The notes beneath the pieces were generated by a model. That model made no database searches. It was not told the origin of the DNA and saw only the letters and a program-made list of their open reading frames with translations. 13,772 nt of DNA from Methylocystaceae bacterium (GTDB taxonomy: Bacteria > Pseudomonadota > Alphaproteobacteria > Rhizobiales > Beijerinckiaceae). The position numbers were made by a program, and so were the translations under genes. The DNA lies in contig PLZT01000688.1 of NCBI GenBank assembly GCA_003152255.1, positions 1 to 13,772 on the forward strand, written 5' to 3'. Shown here in pieces: positions 1 to 6,306 of the stretch. Each line of letters starts with the position of its first letter. The first letter of the stretch is position 1.

Positions 1-116
1 GGCTCGGCGTGCGGACCAAAGAGGCACTCGACGACGCGATCGCCGACGTTTGCGCGACACTCACGAACGAAGAATGCAGGAACTTCTTCATAAGCTGCGG
101 TTATGGAGTCGACTGA
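1..116 (+). pseudogene. IS630-family transposase, C-terminal end only (gene runs in from the left)
   Basis: The reading frame starting at base 3 is open to a TGA at 114-116 and encodes 37 residues. They include TKEALDDAIADVC followed by NEECRNFFISCGY and end in GVD. A closing segment of this kind, an amphipathic helix followed by ECxxFFxxCGY, is typical of the extreme C-terminus of IS630/Tc1-mariner transposases in alphaproteobacteria. The catalytic DDE core would lie outside the window, so I cannot tell whether the gene is intact. No clear terminal inverted repeat follows the stop. It appears unrelated to the IS630-like N-terminal piece at 9129, but the two cover different parts of the protein and cannot be compared directly. 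Confidence 0.7.
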
Positions 117-503
117 TCGGGAAACGCTCTAGCGCGAGCACTATGCCTTTTGCCGATTTAAAGGTCCCCGCAAGTCATTCTCGCGTAATCGCTAGAACGG
201 TTCCTGATCGTAGTGGCCCACAACCTGCGGAGACGACGAAGTTTTCACATTCCCTTGGCGTGAACGCTGGTAGGAGCGCGCCGACCGTATTCCAGAGACC
301 ATCGACGGTCCGCTCGGCGGCCTTTCGCAGCAGCGCCTTACGGCCATTCAGCCTTGGTCGAGAATGCCCACAAGATTAGACGAGAATTGCATGCGTTGCA
401 TTCGAAGCCCGCCAATGCACATTGGCGCGAAAGCGCCCGGCTTCGTCGAGAGAAAGGCTCGAGGCGCTGCGAACTTTGTTCAGTCACCATCGCGGCTCCC
501 CGT
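117..503. other. Gap between the IS630 end and the membrane-protein gene, with one perfect palindrome
   Basis: No reading frame here resembles a known protein; the open frames read as shuffled Arg/Ser-rich shadows. The one clear structure is a perfect inverted repeat at 410-427 (arms CGCCAAT and ATTGGCG around GCAC), just preceded by two TTGCAT units 3 bp apart (about 387-401). The palindrome lies about 75 bp past the stop of the leftward gene at 504, so it could be part of a terminator, but no T-run follows it on either strand. It could equally be a protein-binding site. Confidence 0.4.
410..427. repeat. Perfect 7-bp inverted repeat with 4-bp spacer
   Basis: The arms CGCCAAT and ATTGGCG match perfectly around GCAC. 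The repeat sits downstream of the leftward membrane-protein gene and upstream of nothing recognisable. It may be a hairpin or an operator; the sequence does not decide. Confidence 0.45.
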
Positions 504-1571
504 TCACTGTTCGCGGCTCGGCTCGGTGTCGGTTTCGGACGCCGCGTTTTCCGACGCGGTTGATCTGACTGCGGCGACCGGTTCTACAAGAACGAAACTG
601 CTGCCAGAAAGGAGACGTTCAGTTCGAACGAAAAGTTGATGAATGCCCGGCTTCAAAATTTCGACCTCGCGCTCCTCGCATGGCGCAAGCGATAAGGTCG
701 TCACTGCATCAATTACGATTACGTTTGAAGCGGAACAGGTGTTTCGTAACGTGATGGCCTCGGGAACGGTCAACCGCAGCCAATCGGGTAAAAGCCGTTT
801 GTCTTCAATGATAAATGTTCGCGGCTGGGTGCGTTGGTCGGCAAAACGCGCTGATGGAGATGTCAAGAATACGACAACTTCCACGGCGAGCGACGCCGGA
901 AAGGCAAATTGAACCGAGCATGGCAACTTATTCAGGTAGTCGATGCAAGCGTCCCATCGCATGACCATGAAGCCCAGCGGCAGCCCGTAGCCAAGATGTT
1001 CGAAGTAGGCTTCGGCGACAAGCATGGGATTGCCGGCGAGGTGGTAAATCTCGCCGTAAGGCGAGATCAGAGCAATCGTTTCCAAAAGGAACGCCCACGC
1101 GACGGCAAACGCCCAATGCCGCCGCCGCATGAACAGCGCATACATAATCCCGAACATCATGCCATTTGCGAAATGAAATAGCCACCCGGCTGTCGCGGTG
1201 AAACGAGACGAGGTTGACGTGTCGAGGATCCAGAGACCGAAAGTGTCGTTCGGAATGAAAACCCGCATTCCGGTTAGCACGGAGGGGAGCCCAAGAACAT
1301 CGTAGGCGGCCGTTCCGAGAAACCCACCTAGCGTTCCAATGACGAGGGTTTCGGATATCGCCCGGATCGCCATATGCTTGCTGCGTCGAGCGTATAGCCA
1401 AACGAGCAGCAGCGCTATGTAGCTGGGCACGGCCGCGAACCAGACGACATCATGCAGCGACGCGATTCCGTATGCCTCGGCAAGGACCGCGCCTCCCGAT
1501 GAGATGCAGGCGAGAAAGAGGACGATGTATAGCGCGATAACGGACATTTTCTGCACCCGACGCCAGAACAT
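504..1571 (-). CDS. Multi-pass membrane protein with C-terminal cupredoxin-like domain lacking copper ligands
   Basis: A 355-residue protein I cannot assign to a named family. Hydrophobic stretches at about residues 11-30, 43-61, 74-92, 126-147, 152-170, 190-204 and 221-237 suggest six or seven membrane spans. A soluble tail follows, and within it about 265-330 reads as a beta-sandwich: ITLRNTCSASNVIVIDAV, then SLAPCEEREVEILKPGIHQLFV. That spacing matches cupredoxin-fold domains, which usually run 'VTVRNTGSxxHxxxID...SLAPGEs...PGtYxFxCxxHGH'. Here the ligand His is an Asn, and the Cys-His-Met loop is replaced by TERLLSGS, so copper binding is unlikely. The last 25 residues are acidic and disordered. 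The start at 1571 has only a weak purine-rich ribosome site; Met9 (1547) is an alternative. The gene stands alone beside IS debris. A role in metal or redox processes at the inner membrane is only a guess from its neighbours. Confidence 0.75.
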   Translation of the reverse strand: MFWRRVQKMSVIALYIVLFLACISSGGAVLAEAYGIASLHDVVWFAAVPSYIALLLVWLYARRSKHMAIRAISETLVIGTLGGFLGTAAYDVLGLPSVLTGMRVFIPNDTFGLWILDTSTSSRFTATAGWLFHFANGMMFGIMYALFMRRRHWAFAVAWAFLLETIALISPYGEIYHLAGNPMLVAEAYFEHLGYGLPLGFMVMRWDACIDYLNKLPCSVQFAFPASLAVEVVVFLTSPSARFADQRTQPRTFIIEDKRLLPDWLRLTVPEAITLRNTCSASNVIVIDAVTTLSLAPCEEREVEILKPGIHQLFVRTERLLSGSSFVLVEPVAAVRSTASENAASETDTEPSREQ

Positions 1572-1603
1572 TCTTCTAGCGCTCTATTGGGTCGCATGGT
1601 AGC

Positions 1604-2453
1604 TTTGTTGGATGGATATTATCTGCCGTAACCGGCATCGGTTCCAAGGGTGTCGTCACGTTCGGCGCTTGCCAGGCTTGGCTGCCGGCTCCTATCCTTC
1701 GAGATGACCAAAATCAGCTAGGCGGGCTACCGCTTCCCGCCCGTGATCATTCAACAGGCGATTTGGCTATATCTTCGGTTCACGCTCAGCTTCCGTGACG
1801 TGGAAGATCTGTTGGCTGAGCGCGGGATCATCGTGATCTATGAGACCGTGCGTCGCTGGGTCAACCACTTTGGACCGAAGATCGCCGCCGATCTACGCAA
1901 ACGTCGACCAAAGCCCCACACCACTTGGCATTTGGACGAAGTCTACCTCAAGATTGATGGTCGGCTGGTCTATCTATGATGGGCCGTGGACGCAGAGGGC
2001 GAGGCGCCAGACGTTCTGGTCCAGAGTAGGCGAAACAAGCATGCAGCGCTGCAATTAATGCGCGAGTTGCTGAAGAAGTATGGCTTGATGCCGGACAAAA
2101 TCGTCACCGATGACTTGCGGTCTCATGGCGCCGCAGCTCTTGAACTGGGAATCTCAGATCATCGGAGCGCGGGCGATGGCGCAACAATCGGGCGGAGAAT
2201 TCGCATCAGCCTACCCGACAAAGGGAAAGGAAAATGCAGGGTTTCAAGAGCGTGGGATCCGCGCAAAGATTTCTCTCACCGCATGCCGCCGCCTACAACA
2301 CGTTTAATGTTCAACGCCATCTCATTTCGGCAAGAACACGCCGGGCTTTTCGAGCCTCGGCTACAGACACGTGACGCGCGGCCGCCGCTGCTGCGTGACC
2401 ATAGTCGTCAAACAGATCATTCGCGCGCATCGTCCGACAACGTAACAATGCCC
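1604..2453 (+). mobile_element. Decayed IS6-family insertion sequence (about 850 bp)
   Basis: The element is defined by a broken IS6-type transposase and candidate ends. The right end holds CAACGTAACAATGCCC at 2438-2453, whose reverse complement GGGCATTGTTACGTTG is close to the repeats at 7355, 7426, 7553 and 8995. The left end may be at about 1604, where GCTTTGTTGGATGG shows partial agreement only. The resulting length of about 850 bp fits IS6-family elements (roughly 0.8-0.9 kb). I see no matching 8-bp target duplication. The left boundary is uncertain by tens of bases. Confidence 0.55.
1704..2374 (+). pseudogene. IS6-family transposase, inactivated by two stops and a frameshift
   Basis: The protein would begin MTKIS at 1704 and continue AGYRFPPVIIQQAIWLYLRF and LSFRDVEDLLAERG, the classic IS6-family N-terminus with its helix-turn-helix. 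It shows the catalytic WHLDE, then VTDDLRSHGAA, and after a frame change NRAENSHQPTRQRERKMQGF and YNTFNVQRHLISART. Two codons are in-frame stops: TAG at 1719-1721, and TGA at 1977-1979 where the family has Trp (YLW). The frame shifts by a small indel at about 2155-2165, so the NRAENSHQ part is read in another frame, ending at a TGA at 2372-2374. All three DDE blocks can be found, so the gene was full length before decay. It cannot make an active transposase without suppression. Confidence 0.88.
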
Positions 2454-2592
2454 AATGGAGATACTGGGGAAAAGCCGCTCATGGTCCTCGTGGAGTCTGT
2501 TCCGCGTCGCTCAAGCCGTCGTCGCGGTAGTTGAGCACAGGAATCGAAGCGGCGCCACAGCCTCTGTCGCGGGAAAGGCGGCGGCGCGGAAA

Positions 2593-4371
2593 TTATTGGC
2601 GGGTAATTTCGAGGAAGATCGGAGCATTTCGTCGCGGCGGCTCTTTAGCGTGGTCGAGGGCGGCCTTCGATATTCCGCGTGGCCTCTTCGAGCTCAACCG
2701 AGCGGAATCGACGCCCATTTGCGCGAGCTCCCGCCAAACGGAAAGCAGGCGCGCCTTGACGATTCTGGGCGCCTCCGAACGGTCGCCGCCTCCCGCATGG
2801 CCGATGAAGACCCTGGCCTTCGGGAAAGCCGACAAAATTTGCGCGACCGCAAGCAATTGACGGCGCGAGGCCGGCTGCGGCGCGGTCCGGCCGGCATTAA
2901 ACTGGACCTGATCGAGATTGAAACGGGCGGCCATTGTCGCCGGGCTCGTCTCGCCGCGAAGGAACGCGAGCAGCAAGGCTTCGACGCCATCCGAAGAACG
3001 CGTCGCATTGGGGATTTCGGGCGAAGGCCGCGCCGCGTCCCCATGGGAGGGCGTGGGCGCAACGAAGCTCTCCTGTGTTTTAGTCACGTCTGGATTGGCG
3101 CCTGAGTTTCCTTGTGCGTCCCGCAGTCGCCGCGCGGCGGACGACTCCTTTTGCGTCACCGTCAACTCGGCTGGTTTTCCCCATTCCTCTTGCCGCGATC
3201 GCGCCAATAAAGTCAGGCCAAGAACCGCCGTCGCGAGCACGGCCGCCGCTGCTAAGGCCGCGCTTCGCTGGTCCGACACGCCGAGGGGCGAAATCGCGCC
3301 GGGATCGGCGTGGATATGGCGGTGGTGCAGGTCGGGATAGTGCGGATGAGCGTGCCGCAGCCGCTCATGGCGATGCCAATGCGAATGGGGTTCGACGATC
3401 GGTCCGTCATGCTTGTGTTGATGGTGCTCGTCATGGACATGGCTGTGCTCATGTTCGAGCGCTTCATGAACATGCGCATGCTCGTGCCGCTCGGAAAGAT
3501 GCATCCACAATCCGAGCCCCATCAGCGCGGCCGAAATCGCGAGCTTTGGCGTCAGCGGGTCATGCAGAAACAGGACGGCCATCAGGGCGCCGATAAACGG
3601 CGCAAAGGAGAAATATGCGCCCGTTCGCGCGGTTCCCAAATGGCGCAACGCCAGCACGAACAGGACCAGGCTGACGCCGATCCCCAAAAAGCCGACTATC
3701 CCCGCGCCGGCGACGAAGGAAATGGGAGGAGGCGTCGCCCCGCGCCACAGGGCTAGAACGACGTTGACGGCTCCGGCGGCCAGTCCTTTGATCATGGCGA
3801 TGACGACAGGATCCGTGGAAGAAAGCTTGCGGGTCAGATTATTGTCGATCCCCCACGCAAGGCACGAGCCGGCGATGAGCAGCGCGCCGAAATCCAGGAC
3901 GATTCCGCTGCCTTCCCATGAAATGATCACGGCGCCGGCAAGAATGGCCATGGCGCCAAAAAGGAGGCGTCGATCTACGTTTTCGTGAAACCAAAGCCAG
4001 GCTATCGCCATGGTGGCGAGGCCCTCGAGATTAAGGAGAAGCGCAGCTGACGCAGCCTCGGTTCTCGCGAGACCGAGCATGAGGAGAAGCGGACCGATCA
4101 GGCCGCCAAAGAAGGTTATCGTAGCCAGCCAAGGAATGTCCGATCGACGAAGGGGCGCCTCCACTCCAGGCAGACCGATGAGATTGCGCCCGAGATGAAC
4201 CGCCGCGAGTCCGAGGCCGGCACCGAGGTAAAGCAAACCCGCCAACATTTGGGGATCGGTTTGGCTGAGCAGCAGTTTTGAGAACGGCGTCGACGCGCCG
4301 AATAACAGGGCCGATGCGAGGGCCAGCGGAACGCCTGGAACGAGATGGGAATGGTGATTGTTTGGCATCAA
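2593..4371 (-). CDS. DMT/EamA-type transporter with His-rich tail, fused to a membrane-anchored OmpA-like domain
   Basis: A 592-residue protein in three parts. Residues 11-291 are an EamA-type drug/metabolite transporter: about ten hydrophobic helices as two EamA repeats, with GVPLALASALLFGASTPFSK at the start and a loop near LLLNLEGLA. Residues 296-354 are extremely His-rich (HEHAHVHEALEHEHSHVHDE, then HPHYPDLHHRHIH), a likely cytosolic metal buffer. Family members with such tails usually stop near this point. Here the frame continues through an extra hydrophobic helix (about 369-391), a flexible linker (392-460) and an OmpA-like stretch (about 482-590) with FNLDQVQFNAG, LLAVAQILSAFPKARVFIGH and MGVDSARLSSK. 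The Asp expected after the GH(T) of the peptidoglycan-binding site is missing (GHAGGGD). The product should sit in the inner membrane and probably moves a divalent cation or a metal complex; the substrate is inferred from the His-rich tail and the CDF neighbours. The stop lies about 140 bp from the IS6 right end, so the 3' end has probably not been clipped. Confidence 0.85.
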   Translation of the reverse strand: MMPNNHHSHLVPGVPLALASALLFGASTPFSKLLLSQTDPQMLAGLLYLGAGLGLAAVHLGRNLIGLPGVEAPLRRSDIPWLATITFFGGLIGPLLLMLGLARTEAASAALLLNLEGLATMAIAWLWFHENVDRRLLFGAMAILAGAVIISWEGSGIVLDFGALLIAGSCLAWGIDNNLTRKLSSTDPVVIAMIKGLAAGAVNVVLALWRGATPPPISFVAGAGIVGFLGIGVSLVLFVLALRHLGTARTGAYFSFAPFIGALMAVLFLHDPLTPKLAISAALMGLGLWMHLSERHEHAHVHEALEHEHSHVHDEHHQHKHDGPIVEPHSHWHRHERLRHAHPHYPDLHHRHIHADPGAISPLGVSDQRSAALAAAAVLATAVLGLTLLARSRQEEWGKPAELTVTQKESSAARRLRDAQGNSGANPDVTKTQESFVAPTPSHGDAARPSPEIPNATRSSDGVEALLLAFLRGETSPATMAARFNLDQVQFNAGRTAPQPASRRQLLAVAQILSAFPKARVFIGHAGGGDRSEAPRIVKARLLSVWRELAQMGVDSARLSSKRPRGISKAALDHAKEPPRRNAPIFLEITRQ

Positions 4372-5058
4372 GAGGCGAGTTTATGGCGTTTAGCTAGGGA
4401 TTTCCATACAGGGCGTCGCCTCGCTATCAGCCGCGCGGGCTTGATTTGAACCGTTCACAGCGACTCAGCGCCATTCTGTACAAGCGCCCCCGGGTAATGA
4501 CGGTTTCGTGAGCGGAGCCTGGAGGCTCGCGCTCGGTTCGGAAAATTTGTGGTCAATTGGCGGATCGACGGTTTAAGTTTTGCGGGCGACGACCCATAAG
4601 CAAGGATTGACTTCAGGCTTTCTGGGAGACGAGAAAGTCGCTGGACGAATGGCTGCTTCTGGCGCGCGGCGAAAATGCCGTCCCCGGCGCTCTCGGCCGC
4701 TGCCCGCGGATGACCGGACCGAGGGAGAGCCGCCGCAGTTCGGCACGGATTGGCCCTAAACGGGCATCGACGGCCTCTGTCTATTCTATTTTAGATCAGG
4801 CTGATATCCGTAGCCCAAGGCACTTCGCATTTTGGCGAAACCCCATTTGAGGACGTAATGAAAAAAACCGCCGCGCTCACTATTCTGCTCGCCGGGCTCG
4901 GCTTTACCGCGCCTGTGCTGGCACAGGAACTGCCCACCAATGGCGTATCAACTCATTAACTGAAAGCCAGCCAACCAAAAGGAATTATTCGCATTTCTGT
5001 CATTATTAGAGAAAGAGATTTCAGGAGACGTGCGGGGCTTGATATCGTAAAAGGCGAT
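4372..5058. other. 687-bp divergent intergenic region with one mini-gene
   Basis: This gap lies between the leftward DMT gene and the rightward FieF-like gene and should carry promoters for both. I see no convincing regulator operator or coding remnant in 4372-4850. Weak hairpins occur at 4824-4839 (TTCGC/GCGAA) and around 4754-4766 (GCCC/GGGC). A signal-peptide mini-gene occupies 4858-4959. A small inverted repeat covers the start of the FieF-like gene at 5042-5060. Confidence 0.5.
4858..4959 (+). pseudogene. 33-codon signal-peptide mini-gene, probable 5' remnant of a periplasmic protein gene
   Basis: A good ribosome site (GAGG, 4 nt before the ATG) precedes an ORF of 33 codons. Residues 1-22 (MKKTAALTILLAGLGFTAPV and on to LA) form a textbook Sec signal peptide: Lys-rich start, hydrophobic core and an Ala at the cleavage site, giving a mature QELPTNGVSTH before TAA. 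Eleven mature residues are too few for a normal exported protein. The mature start QELPTNGV resembles the opening of YbjN-like periplasmic proteins in alphaproteobacteria, which then continue for over 100 residues, so I read this as the surviving 5' end of a truncated gene. It could instead be a genuine secreted micropeptide. The YbjN link is from memory of the motif and is weak. Confidence 0.5.
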
Positions 5059-5060
5059 AT
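5042..5060 (+). promoter_or_regulatory. Possible hairpin enclosing the ribosome site of the FieF-like gene
   Basis: ATATCG (5042-5047) and CGATAT (5055-5060) are perfect inverted copies separated by TAAAAGG. The loop carries the likely Shine-Dalgarno (AAAAGG) and the right arm runs into the ATG at 5059. Such a stem could modulate translation initiation, but six A/U-rich pairs are weak and it may be chance. Confidence 0.3.
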
Positions 5061-6009
5061 GACCAATCGCAGCAGCGACGATCAGAATTACGCGGCGCAT
5101 GACCGCGCTCTGCGCAGGCTCGCGGCATGGGCTGCGCTCATTGTTGCTATCGTTCTGGTGGCTCTGAAACTCGCCGCATGGATTGCTACGGGCTCGGTTG
5201 CGTTGCTCTCCTCAGCCATCGACGCGCTCGTTGACATGGCATCCTCCATCGTCACCTTCATCGGCGTGCGTTACGCTGAGCGGCCGCCAGATCACGACCA
5301 CCGCTTCGGTCACGGGAAGGGCGAGGCGGTCGCCGGCTTCACTCAAGCCACCGTCCTCACCGGCGCGGCTCTCGTGCTCGCCTTTCAGTCCGCCGAGCGC
5401 CTTATTTTCCCGGAACAAATTGAACAGATCGGAGTTGGCATCGCCGTCATTCTCGTGAGCTTGGCCGCTGCTATTGGCCTCGTTCTTGTGCAGACATGGG
5501 TAGTGCGCCAAACCAGCTCGACGGCGATCGCGGCGGACCGCGCGCACTATCTCACGGATATCGCGGTGAACCTCGCTGTGCTCTCGGCGCTGGGTGTCAC
5601 ACGGGCGACGGGCTGGGAGCGCGCCGATCCGGCTTTCGCGTTGGCCATCGCCGGCTACATGCTATGGAGCAGCTATAAGATTGCAATGGACGTGCTGGAA
5701 CAGCTGCTTGACCGGGAGTTGCCACACGAGGAACGCGAGCGCATCAAAGAGACGTTATTGGCTTGTCCGGGCGTCCAAGGCGTCCATGATCTGCGGACGC
5801 GTCACGCCGGGGACCGGACCTTTGTTGAACTCCATCTTGAGGTCGAGGGCCACATTACGGTCGAAGAAGGTCATGCCATCTGCGACAAGGGCGAAGCCGC
5901 CATTAAGCAACTATTTCCGGCGACCGTCGAAATCACGGCCCATCTGGAACCCGCTGGTATTGATGACGATCGTCTCGACCACCTGATAGCCTCCGCGCAA
6001 AACACTTGA
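5059..6009 (+). CDS. FieF-type cation diffusion facilitator (divalent-metal/proton antiporter)
   Basis: A 316-residue inner-membrane CDF exporter that should expel Zn(II), Fe(II) or similar ions in exchange for protons. The membrane domain (about 20-215) has six helices. The transport site is the FieF-type pair D55-x3-D59 (in SAIDALVDMASS) and H163-x3-D167 (in RAHYLTDIA). HRFGHGKGEAVAGF at 81-94 is the usual loop signature. The cytosolic domain (about 220-300) has the ferredoxin-like fold pattern, with LLACPGVQGVHDLRTRHAGD and FVELHLEVEGHITVEEGHAI, whose histidines (243, 249, 259, 264, 272) match the positions of FieF's dimer-interface zinc sites. The length is normal (FieF is about 300). An AAAAGG ribosome site precedes the ATG. 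It lies 297 bp before a second CDF with a different site signature. E. coli FieF is mainly a zinc/iron exporter; the exact metal here is inferred. Confidence 0.92.
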   Translation: MTNRSSDDQNYAAHDRALRRLAAWAALIVAIVLVALKLAAWIATGSVALLSSAIDALVDMASSIVTFIGVRYAERPPDHDHRFGHGKGEAVAGFTQATVLTGAALVLAFQSAERLIFPEQIEQIGVGIAVILVSLAAAIGLVLVQTWVVRQTSSTAIAADRAHYLTDIAVNLAVLSALGVTRATGWERADPAFALAIAGYMLWSSYKIAMDVLEQLLDRELPHEERERIKETLLACPGVQGVHDLRTRHAGDRTFVELHLEVEGHITVEEGHAICDKGEAAIKQLFPATVEITAHLEPAGIDDDRLDHLIASAQNT

Positions 6010-6189
6010 TCTCCCACTGGGGTCCCCCTGCTCCCCTTTCGCATAATTTTCTTTCATGAAACAGCGGCGGCGATGGTCAAAAAGTGCATTTTCGCCATAT
6101 AGCGTCGGCGTTTTTTCGCTGCGTATTTTTCTTGAATCATGCATGTTAATGATGAGGGCGCGTACATTGGCCCTGATCGGCCAGCGCCT

Positions 6190-6246
6190 CGGTGCCTTCA
6201 CGCCGCTAAGGCGGGCTGCTTCGCCAATCGGAACTCCTTTCGTCAT
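6190..6246 (-). pseudogene. 5' remnant of a MerR-family metal regulator
   Basis: Reading leftward from an ATG at 6244-6246 gives MTKGVPIGEAARLSGVKAP, the N-terminal first helix and turn of CadR/ZntR-like MerR regulators (usually followed by TIRYYExxGLL). Immediately after KAP the homology stops (RRWPIRANVRAL and so on), although the frame stays open to 5911. The DNA-recognition tyrosines, dimerisation helix and metal-binding cysteines are absent. A purine-rich GGAGGACC lies about 10 nt before the ATG. The remnant is divergent from the CDF gene at 6307, the usual arrangement for MerR-controlled zinc or cadmium exporters. The tail to 5911 is probably not real coding sequence. Confidence 0.72.
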
Positions 6247-6251
6247 TTCAC

Positions 6252-6283
6252 TTGGTCCTCCAGTGGCTAGAGCGTGTGGTGGA
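6252..6283 (+). promoter_or_regulatory. MerR-type operator/promoter ahead of the second CDF gene
   Basis: CTCCAG-TGG-CTAGAG at 6258-6272 is a near-perfect inverted repeat (one mismatch), placed just after a -35-like TTGGTC (6252-6257). That is how ZntR/CadR-family proteins sit in long-spacer promoters. A 20-bp spacer would place the -10 at 6278-6283 (GGTGGA), which is a poor -10, so the promoter may be partly decayed. It lies between the MerR remnant and the CDF start at 6307. Confidence 0.6.
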
Positions 6284-6306
6284 ATAACGAGAAAGGCGAT
6301 GCGTTC

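Noticed and set aside
2455..3105. Rightward 216-codon frame over the DMT/OmpA-like gene
   Set aside because: It is a shadow of the 592-residue leftward gene, and its translation is Arg-rich without recognisable motifs.
4372..4850. A hidden regulator gene in the long gap before the FieF-like gene
   Set aside because: The frames I translated on both strands across this stretch gave no helix-turn-helix or other family pattern; the short open frames are low-quality.
5911..6246. A full 110-codon leftward MerR gene
   Set aside because: Only the first 19 residues resemble MerR. The rest lacks the RYY motif, dimer helix and cysteines, and runs into the end of the FieF-like gene.
6274..6306. Upstream GTG start for the second CDF
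   Set aside because: It would place the start within the promoter/operator region and add residues unlike CDF N-termini; the ATG at 6307 opens directly with the His-rich head.
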